Source of the DNA: Desulfobulbus sp.
GTDB lineage: Bacteria > Desulfobacterota > Desulfobulbia > Desulfobulbales > Desulfobulbaceae
Direction of reading: 5' to 3'
DNA length: 5,864 nucleotides
Assembly (NCBI GenBank): GCA_030600525.1
Contig: JAUVLX010000229.1
Span: 1-5,864, forward strand
Shown here: one piece after another, positions 1 to 4,381 of the stretch
Numbering within the stretch: the stretch's first letter is position 1
How the letters are laid out: each line of letters starts with the position of its first letter
The notes under the pieces: model-generated
Told to the model about the DNA's origin: nothing
Seen by the model: the letters and a program-made list of their open reading frames with translations, nothing else
The model's database searches: none
Made by a program: the position numbers and the translations under genes

Positions 1-107
1 ATTGTCGTCCATGCCCCTTTTGAAAGGACTTCTTTGCCGAGTTCTTTTACTACCACCAAACCTTCTTCTTCGTAGTTAATTGTTAACTCTTCTATTTCTG
101 ATGCCAT
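1..107 (-). CDS. Small acidic protein, N-terminal part only (unidentified)
   Basis: The first 35 codons of a minus-strand gene whose remainder lies beyond the left edge. The visible protein begins MASEIEELTINYEEEG and continues with VVVKELGKEVLSKGAW; it is acidic, has no signal peptide or membrane segment, and shows no catalytic motif. The ATG at 107-105 is chosen because an AAGGA Shine-Dalgarno sequence lies 7 bases upstream on the minus strand. It follows clpB in the same direction, but a strong terminator and about 230 bases separate them, so it is probably transcribed on its own. I have a vague impression that short proteins with this opening are conserved in sulfate-reducing Desulfobacterota, but I cannot name a family and assign no function. 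Confidence 0.7.
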   Translation of the reverse strand, partial: MASEIEELTINYEEEGLVVVKELGKEVLSKGAWTT

Positions 108-157
108 TATCTTGTCCTTTTTTTATTGGTGTACTGATATAGTGTTTGCAAAAACGC

Positions 158-186
158 TATCTAGCCTAACCGTTCTGAAATGGCAA
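158..186 (-). promoter_or_regulatory. Weak sigma70-like promoter candidate for the left-edge gene
   Basis: On the minus strand a TTGCCA element (186-181, 5 of 6 matches to the -35 consensus) is followed after 17 bases by TAGATA (163-158, only 3 of 6 matches to the -10). Transcription would begin about 45 bases before the ATG at 107. It is the best pairing I found between the clpB terminator and this gene, but the poor -10 keeps confidence low. Confidence 0.25.
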
Positions 187-204
187 TCTCTGATTTTCTT
201 CTTG

Positions 205-228
205 TGAGGTTAAACACGTTAAACCTCA
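205..228. repeat. 24-bp imperfect palindrome with an internal direct repeat
   Basis: The outer arms are TGAGGTT and AACCTCA, and 10 of the 12 half-site positions match their reverse complement. Inside it the heptamer GTTAAAC occurs twice in the same orientation (209-215 and 218-224). No T-tract follows on either strand, so it is not a standard terminator. It lies upstream of the weak promoter candidate at 158-186, where an operator or activator site would fit. The binding protein is unknown. Confidence 0.4.
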
Positions 229-295
229 GGTCGGATGTGAAAAAAGTAAGGGGCTTAATTTGTCTATATATTTTTTTATAGTTACGCAAAGGAAT

Positions 296-337
296 AAAAA
301 AAGCCCAGTTTTCCCACTTAGTTGAAAAGCTGGGCTT
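296..337 (-). terminator. Rho-independent terminator of clpB
   Basis: It begins 4 bases after the clpB stop codon. The arms AAGCCCAG (301-308) and CTGGGCTT (330-337) pair perfectly, and the stem extends inward through a T-G pair and three T-A pairs. On the minus strand the hairpin is followed by a run of seven T (302-296). This is a textbook intrinsic terminator that isolates clpB from the gene at the left edge. Confidence 0.9.
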
Positions 338-341
338 AAGG

Positions 342-2933
342 CTACTTTTTACCGAAAATCAACTGGTTGTCTGTGCCAACTGCTACCAATATGTTGTCTC
401 CTGTTGTAAAATTACCTTCAAGGATTTCCAATGCCAATGGATCTTCTATGTGGCGCCGGATTGCTCTTTTGAGCGGTCTTGCACCGAATGCAGGTTCATA
501 ACCAGCATTGACTAGGAATTGAATTGCATCGTTTGTAAGCGTTATCTCAATTTTTTTGGCTGCCAGTCTTTTTCTCATGCGTTTAATCTGGATGGCCACT
601 ATTTGTAACAGATCCTCTTTGGAGAGACTGTGAAACGTTATTAATTCGTCAATTCTGTTTAAAAATTCTGGTTTGAACTTCTGATGAAGCAAGTCCTCAA
701 TCTGGCGGTGCATTTCAACGGGATCTGTTTGCCCCATCTCCATAATAAGCTGACTTCCAAGATTTGAAGTCATAATAAGTAAAGTGTTTTTGAAATCCAC
801 AGTACGACCTTTTCCGTCTGTCATTCGCCCGTCATCAAGTACCTGAAGCAAAACGTTAAAGACATCTGGGTGTGCTTTTTCAATTTCATCAAGAAGGATG
901 ACAGCGTACGGGCGTCTCCTTACAGCTTCGGTGAGCATTCCGCCCTCATCGTAACCAACATACCCAGGAGGGGCTCCAATGAGGCGCGCTACCGAATGCT
1001 TTTCCATGTATTCTGACATGTCGATTCGGATCATGGAAGACTCCGAATCAAACAGGAAGTCCGCCAGTGTTCGAGCCAGTTCTGTTTTCCCCACACCTGT
1101 CGGTCCGAGAAAAATAAATGAACCCAACGGTCTGTCTGGGTCCTGAAGGCCAGCCCTAGCCCTACGAACGGCGTTGGCAACTGCACGGATAGCTTCTTTC
1201 TGGCCAATGACTCTTTTGGCAAGGACATTATCCGCCTGGATCAGTTTTTCTTTTTCCCCTTCAAGGAGTTTATCCACTGGAATCCCTGTCCACTTGGCAA
1301 CAACAGCAGCTATGTCTTCCTCTGAAACTTCCTCTTTGAGCATCGGGTTGTTTTCCTGGATTTCAGCAAGTTTAGTGTTTGCGGACTCCAGATCTTTTTC
1401 TAGCTGTACGATTTTACCGTAGCGGATTTCAGCAACTTTGCTGAGTTCGCCGCTTCTTTCTGCACGCTGTTCCTCCATTCTAGCTTCATCAATGTTTGCC
1501 TTGATGTCGCGAATTGCTTGGATGATGTCACGTTCCAAGCTCCAACGGCCTTTCATGGCTTTTAATTCGTCATCCAAATTTGCCAGATCTTTTTTGAGCT
1601 CTTTCAGGCGGTCTTTTGATGTTTGGTCCTTTTCTTTTTTTAAGGCTTCTTGCTCTATTTTAAGCTTTATTTTTTTTCGCTCCAGCTGATCTATTTCAGT
1701 TGGCATGGAATCGATTTCGATACGCAATTGTGATGCTGCTTCGTCGATCAAGTCTATCGCTTTGTCTGGTAAAAATCTGGCAGTTATATACCTGCTCGAT
1801 AAAGATACGGCCGCAACAGTGGCGGCATCCTGGATCCTGACACCATGGTGAACTTCGTATTTTTCCTTGATACCTCTTAAAATTGCTATGGTGTCCTCTT
1901 CGCTCGGTTCCTGAACAATGACTGGTTGGAACCGCCTCTCGAGGGCTGCGTCTTTTTCGATGTATTTTCGATATTCATCTAAAGTTGTCGCGCCGACACA
2001 ATGAAGCTCACCTCTTGCAAGAGCGGGCTTGAGCATGTTGGATGCATCCATTGATCCTTCTGCCGCTCCCGCACCCACAAGAGTGTGCATCTCATCGATA
2101 AAAAGAATTATCTCTCCAGCTCTTTTTTCCACCTCTTTGATTACAGCTTTAAGCCGGTCTTCAAACTCACCACGATATTTTGCGCCTGCAACAAGGGATC
2201 CCAGGTCAAGGGCAATAACTTGTTTGCCCTCAAGTGTTGATGGAATATCTCCGTTTACTATCCGTTGAGCCAGCCCTTCAATAATGGCTGTCTTGCCAAC
2301 TCCTGGCTCGCCAATCAGGACAGGATTGTTTTTGGTTCTTCTTGATAATACTTGGATAATACGTCGGATTTCCTCATCTCTGCCGATGACAGGGTCAAGC
2401 TTTTCCTGTCTTGCAACATCTGTCAGGTTGCGGGCGTATTTTTCAAGGGCTTGGTATTTTTCTTCGGGGTAGGGGTCGGTAACTCTCTGGTTACCCCTTA
2501 TTGAGGTGAGTGCTTGTAGGAAATTATCGCTGGTAACCCCCATGCGTTGAAGCATAGTGGTGACTTTGAGTTTTGGATTTGCGAGCATGGCCAGGAAGAG
2601 ATGTTCCTGTGAGACGTATTCGTCTTGCATGTCGCTGGCCGTTTTAAATGCTTGTTCAAGCAGAGAGCGGAATTGTGCCGAAGCATACGCTTGATTTGCC
2701 GCCGCACCAGTGACTTGAGGTAACTCGCTTATTAATTTGTTTGTTTCATTGAGGATCAGACTTGGTGTTATTCCCATTTTTTGCAAAACAGGAACGACCA
2801 CTCCTTCGGGCTGCTCCAGGATTACCTTGAGTAAATGTTCTGGCTGTATTTCCTGGTTGCCTCCATTTTGGGCAAGGTTGTGGGCATTTTGGATTGCCTC
2901 CTGTGATTTGAGAGTAAATTTATCAAGTTGCAT
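342..2933 (-). CDS. clpB: ATP-dependent disaggregase ClpB (Hsp104 family)
   Basis: A cytoplasmic hexameric AAA+ unfoldase that, with DnaK/DnaJ/GrpE, threads aggregated proteins through its pore and rescues them after heat stress. At 863 residues it is essentially full length (E. coli ClpB is 857). Domains in order: Clp N-terminal repeat domain (about 1-150); first AAA+ module with Walker A GEPGVGKT (208-215), Walker B IILFIDE (275-281), pore-loop motif KYRGEFEDR (252-260) and the arginine pair in LERRF (333-334); long, highly charged coiled-coil middle domain (about 410-530), which separates ClpB from ClpA and ClpC; second AAA+ module with Walker A GPTGVGKT (610-617), pore loop GYVGYDEGG (657-665), Walker B VILLDE (678-683), sensor-1 TSN (722-724) and sensor-2 GARPLKR (817-823). 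All key residues are present. The ATG at 2933 has AAGGAG 7 bases upstream. ClpC is excluded by the long middle domain. A heat-shock-like promoter candidate lies upstream and a terminator directly downstream, so the gene looks monocistronic. Confidence 0.98.
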   Translation of the reverse strand: MQLDKFTLKSQEAIQNAHNLAQNGGNQEIQPEHLLKVILEQPEGVVVPVLQKMGITPSLILNETNKLISELPQVTGAAANQAYASAQFRSLLEQAFKTASDMQDEYVSQEHLFLAMLANPKLKVTTMLQRMGVTSDNFLQALTSIRGNQRVTDPYPEEKYQALEKYARNLTDVARQEKLDPVIGRDEEIRRIIQVLSRRTKNNPVLIGEPGVGKTAIIEGLAQRIVNGDIPSTLEGKQVIALDLGSLVAGAKYRGEFEDRLKAVIKEVEKRAGEIILFIDEMHTLVGAGAAEGSMDASNMLKPALARGELHCVGATTLDEYRKYIEKDAALERRFQPVIVQEPSEEDTIAILRGIKEKYEVHHGVRIQDAATVAAVSLSSRYITARFLPDKAIDLIDEAASQLRIEIDSMPTEIDQLERKKIKLKIEQEALKKEKDQTSKDRLKELKKDLANLDDELKAMKGRWSLERDIIQAIRDIKANIDEARMEEQRAERSGELSKVAEIRYGKIVQLEKDLESANTKLAEIQENNPMLKEEVSEEDIAAVVAKWTGIPVDKLLEGEKEKLIQADNVLAKRVIGQKEAIRAVANAVRRARAGLQDPDRPLGSFIFLGPTGVGKTELARTLADFLFDSESSMIRIDMSEYMEKHSVARLIGAPPGYVGYDEGGMLTEAVRRRPYAVILLDEIEKAHPDVFNVLLQVLDDGRMTDGKGRTVDFKNTLLIMTSNLGSQLIMEMGQTDPVEMHRQIEDLLHQKFKPEFLNRIDELITFHSLSKEDLLQIVAIQIKRMRKRLAAKKIEITLTNDAIQFLVNAGYEPAFGARPLKRAIRRHIEDPLALEILEGNFTTGDNILVAVGTDNQLIFGKK

Positions 2934-2993
2934 TGTATGTCTCCTTGTTTTCCCAGGGTAGGGTTGAGGGGAAATTGTTTTTTTATATCGGAG

Positions 2994-3022
2994 AAAATAA
3001 GGATGAAACAGGGAGTGTCAAG
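2994..3022 (-). promoter_or_regulatory. clpB promoter candidate, sigma32-like overlapping sigma70-like
   Basis: On the minus strand CTTGACA (3022-3016) gives a perfect sigma70 -35 hexamer and also resembles the sigma32 -35 (CTTGAAA). After 13 bases comes CCTTATTT (3002-2995), which partly matches the sigma32 -10 (CCCCATTT). After 16 bases comes TATTTT (2999-2994), a 4-of-6 sigma70 -10. The site lies downstream of the previous gene's terminator and about 60 bases before the clpB ATG, as expected for clpB's own promoter. The heat-shock assignment is an inference from the motif and from the usual regulation of clpB. No CIRCE repeat was seen. Confidence 0.5.
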
Positions 3023-3060
3023 ATTTTGGCACATTCGGTTTATGTTTTGTTTTTGTTCAT

Positions 3061-3096
3061 AAAAAAAAAGCCCCTGTCAAACGACAGAGGCTTTTT
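3061..3096 (-). terminator. Rho-independent terminator of the Cys-type HesB-like gene
   Basis: On the minus strand GCCTCTGTC (3091-3083) pairs with GACAGGGGC (3078-3070) around a four-base loop; the only non-Watson-Crick pair is a U-G wobble. Flanking A and T tracts extend the stem, and nine T (3069-3061) follow. On the plus strand the wobble becomes a C/A mismatch, which supports minus-strand use. It starts 19 bases after the stop at 3116 and lies upstream of the clpB promoter candidate. Confidence 0.92.
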
Positions 3097-3115
3097 AATG
3101 AGATTATGCTTTTGG

Positions 3116-3454
3116 TTATGAGCAACATGATCCTGACGCGCATGATCCAGAACTACAGCCACCCCCGCCGCCAACGGGATTCGTTGAGGTTATGGAAAAT
3201 CCAGAACCGTGTTCTGCTTCTACAAAATCAATTTTTACAGCCCCACACGTAGAGAGCAGTTCCTTTTCTATTAAAAAATCAATGGTGCCTTTATTAAATG
3301 TGGTATCGTTATCTTTAGCGTCATCGAGTGCTAATCCCAATGCAGGGCCAGCACAACCGCCTTGCATCAGCGCAATGCGGATAGCTGATTCCGTTTTATT
3401 TTGCTGCAGGTAAGATGTAAGGTTCTCTAAGGCCTTTTCTGTAATTTCAAACAT
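3116..3454 (-). CDS. HesB/IscA-like protein, cysteine form, with Gly/Cys-rich tail
   Basis: A 112-residue protein of the A-type carrier (HesB/IscA, Fe-S biosynthesis domain) superfamily, relatives of which bind iron or Fe-S clusters and pass them to target proteins. Seen directly: the core motif QGGCAGPALGLALD (31-44) with Cys34, a second cysteine in STCGA (Cys70), and a tail of five glycines followed by cysteines at 100, 105, 110 and 111. Canonical IscA uses Cys35 plus a C-terminal Cys-X-Cys pair. Here the tail spacing is Cys-X4-Cys-X4-Cys-Cys, so cluster ligation is probably different and standard IscA function should not be assumed. No signal peptide or membrane segment. The ATG at 3454 has AGGAG 6 bases upstream. 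It lies downstream of, and parallel to, a close paralogue that carries an in-frame TGA exactly at the Cys34 position. A terminator separates the two and I found no convincing promoter directly upstream, so some readthrough from the paralogue is possible. Confidence 0.9.
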   Translation of the reverse strand: MFEITEKALENLTSYLQQNKTESAIRIALMQGGCAGPALGLALDDAKDNDTTFNKGTIDFLIEKELLSTCGAVKIDFVEAEHGSGFSITSTNPVGGGGGCSSGSCASGSCCS

Positions 3455-3613
3455 ATGTATCTCCTGTAAATTTTAAAACATCATTTTTTGGGGAAACATG
3501 GCATTGAGGTATGCGTCCCTCGTTAATAAGTGGCCGAACTCAATGGATAAATAATCTGTCATTGGTACGATTCGGTTGGCTGCCTCCAGGAGTTGAGGGC
3601 CTTGTGTTCGGCC

Positions 3614-3646
3614 AAAAAAAAAGCCTCTGCCCAGAGGCAGAGGCTT
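3614..3646 (-). terminator. Rho-independent terminator of the HesB-like selenoprotein gene
   Basis: A perfect 11-bp stem: AAGCCTCTGCC and GGCAGAGGCTT (plus-strand arms 3621-3631 and 3636-3646) around a four-base loop. On the minus strand nine T (3622-3614) follow, partly overlapping the end of the stem. It lies 26 bases after the TGA stop at 3673 and is one of the strongest terminators in the window. Confidence 0.93.
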
Positions 3647-3649
3647 GTG

Positions 3650-3671
3650 TACAAGAAAATAAATTCTTGTA
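3650..3671 (-). repeat. 8-bp hairpin between the selenoprotein stop codon and its terminator
   Basis: TACAAGAA (3650-3657) pairs perfectly with TTCTTGTA (3664-3671) around a six-base A/T loop. In the minus-strand message it starts one base after the UGA stop. It may be a 3'-end stability element. It is too close to the stop UGA, and its loop has no G, for it to be a convincing SECIS element for that UGA. Confidence 0.5.
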
Positions 3672-3672
3672 A

Positions 3673-4008
3673 TCAGCCGCACGAACCTGAAGAGCAGGAT
3701 CCTGAGCTGCAACCACCACCACCGCCAACTGGATTAGTTGAGGTTATGGAAAAACCTGATCTATATCCTGCTTCGAGGAAATCAACTTTGATTGCACCGC
3801 AGGTAGTCAATAGACTATCTTCAACCAGGAATTTTATAGCGTCTTCTTCGAAAGTTTTATCGTTATCTTTTGGCTCATCCAGAGCCAATCCCAAAGATGG
3901 GCCAGCTCAGCCACCCTGCATCAAAGCGATGCGGACAGAAGACTCAATGCTGTTTTCCTCAAGATAGGATTTGAGATTTTTTATAGCTGATTCTGTTACT
4001 TCAAACAT
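3673..4008 (-). CDS. HesB-like selenoprotein (in-frame UGA = Sec34)
   Basis: Read through one in-frame TGA, this gives a 111-residue HesB/IscA-like protein beginning MFEVTESAIKNLKSY, with core motif QGGUAGPSLGLALD (31-44; U = selenocysteine), Cys70 in TTCGA, and a five-glycine tail with Cys100, Cys105 and Cys110. I count about 70% identity (78/111), without gaps, to the neighbour at 3116-3454, whose Cys34 aligns exactly with the TGA. The ATG at 4008 has a perfect AGGAGG 5 bases upstream. The first in-frame stop after the recoded one is TGA at 3675-3673. A SECIS-like hairpin follows the internal UGA and there is no frameshift, all of which favours recoding over decay. HesB-like selenoproteins are an established family in Desulfobacterota. 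Inferred role: Fe-S or metal carrier/redox protein using a selenolate in place of the conserved cysteine ligand. Ordinary gene callers would keep only a 73-residue fragment starting at TTG codon 39. The main alternative, a pseudogene or sequencing error, is unlikely. Confidence 0.93.
3865..3898 (-). promoter_or_regulatory. Bacterial SECIS element (selenocysteine insertion hairpin)
   Basis: Within the coding mRNA the upper stem UUGGCUC (3888-3882) pairs perfectly with GAGCCAA (3876-3870), closing a five-base loop UGGAU (3881-3877). A lower stem AUCUU (3898-3894) pairs with AAGAU (3869-3865), leaving a one-sided five-base bulge UGGGA (3893-3889). The loop starts 25 nt after the UGA and has G at its second and third positions. 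This fits the known bacterial SECIS pattern: immediately downstream of the UGA, a small apical loop with an early G, recognised by the SelB elongation factor. Folding was done by eye. Confidence 0.85.
3907..3909 (-). other. Recoded UGA codon (selenocysteine 34)
   Basis: The codon is TGA on the minus strand, within GGC-TGA-GCT. The same position in the paralogue is a TGT cysteine codon at 3355-3353, one base different. Decoding as Sec requires SelA, SelB, SelD and tRNA-Sec, none of which is encoded in this window. Confidence 0.92.
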
Positions 4009-4083
4009 TCATACCTCCTAATTTTCCTTTCTTAACCCCCTAAAGGGGCTGTGTTCTGACATGCGTACTACGTTAAGCCTGTT

Positions 4084-4111
4084 GATATATAATGTCAATA
4101 CAGGGAGACAA
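4084..4111 (-). promoter_or_regulatory. Promoter candidate for the HesB-like selenoprotein gene
   Basis: Minus-strand TTGTCT (4111-4106) is followed after 16 bases by TATATC (4089-4084), 4 of 6 matches for each hexamer. A perfect -35 TTGACA (4098-4093) overlaps this, but its best partner at 17 bases, TAACGT, is weak. Either would give a 5' leader of about 50-75 bases ending in AGGAGG. That a promoter lies here is more likely than either specific assignment. Confidence 0.35.
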
Positions 4112-4257
4112 TCCAACGTCATCTGGATGGAATTACGTACATCTAAAATGAGAAAGCCCTTTACCATAAAATATGACAATAGGGAAGTCCTCTTTGCTAA
4201 CGGCACTATTCATGTGGGGCGAATTATGAGCAATAGATATCGAATTGTTGAAAGATG

Positions 4258-4286
4258 TTGTCAAAACTGTTCCCAGTCTCTACACT
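4258..4286 (+). promoter_or_regulatory. Sigma70-like promoter candidate for pfk
   Basis: TTGTCA (4258-4263, 5 of 6) and TACACT (4281-4286, 4 of 6) are separated by the ideal 17 bases. Transcription would start near 4293 and leave a leader of about 90 bases before the pfk ATG. It is the best pair I found between the divergent genes on this strand. Confidence 0.45.
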
Positions 4287-4330
4287 TTATCTCATATAAA
4301 TAGAGTATGCATTGCTTGTCTCTTTTGTAG

Positions 4331-4354
4331 AGGAGAAGTGCATTTAGAATGTAA
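4331..4354 (+). other. Strong ribosome-binding-like site and start-stop codon pair in the pfk leader
   Basis: AGGAGAAG (4331-4338) is the only strong Shine-Dalgarno-like sequence in the pfk leader, but it lies more than 40 bases before the pfk ATG. Thirteen bases after its AGGAG core is an ATG directly followed by TAA (4349-4354), in the pfk frame. The pfk ATG itself has no clear ribosome-binding site. It could be a regulatory start-stop or chance. Confidence 0.3.
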
Positions 4355-4381
4355 AAAAAATATTTTATAACATCAGACCTA

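Larger units (their letters stand above)
4009..4381. other. Divergent intergenic region between the selenoprotein gene and pfk
   Basis: About 370 bases without a gene I can support. On the left it holds the AGGAGG ribosome-binding site of the selenoprotein gene (4019-4014), a short CCCC/GGGG hairpin with a four-base loop (4037-4048), and minus-strand promoter-like hexamers around 4084-4111. On the right it holds a plus-strand promoter candidate (4258-4286) and an A/T-rich pfk leader. An 80-codon plus-strand reading frame (4061-4303) crosses it but has no good ribosome-binding site or recognisable motif. No tRNA was seen; in particular selC is not here. Confidence 0.6.

Noticed and set aside
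2934..3060. A CIRCE/HrcA operator upstream of clpB.
   Set aside because: No TTAGCACTC-N9-GAGTGCTAA-like inverted repeat is present.
3473..3562. A 29-codon minus-strand frame (MTDYLSIEFGHLLTRD...) just upstream of the Cys-type HesB-like gene.
   Set aside because: The amino acid text looks plausible, but the nearest GGAGG is about 20 bases from its ATG, there is no family recognition, and it lies in the short spacer between a terminator and the next gene.
3673..3894. A 73-residue protein starting at TTG, as a conventional caller would report.
   Set aside because: It begins in the middle of the conserved core and has no ribosome-binding site. The true gene starts at 4008 with AGGAGG and reads through the UGA.
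3673..4008. Interpreting the TGA-interrupted HesB-like gene as a pseudogene.
   Set aside because: There is a single disruption exactly at a Cys position, an intact frame on both sides, high similarity to the paralogue, a good ribosome site, a terminator and a SECIS-like hairpin.
4081..4098. An FNR-like site (TTGAC...ATCAA) in the intergenic region.
   Set aside because: The half-sites are separated by 7 bases rather than the 4 of an FNR box and one half-site is imperfect.
4061..4303. An 80-codon plus-strand open frame in the divergent intergenic region.
   Set aside because: It has no properly spaced ribosome-binding site and no recognisable motif, and it covers the promoter-like elements of both flanking genes. 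A real orphan gene cannot be excluded but is not supported.
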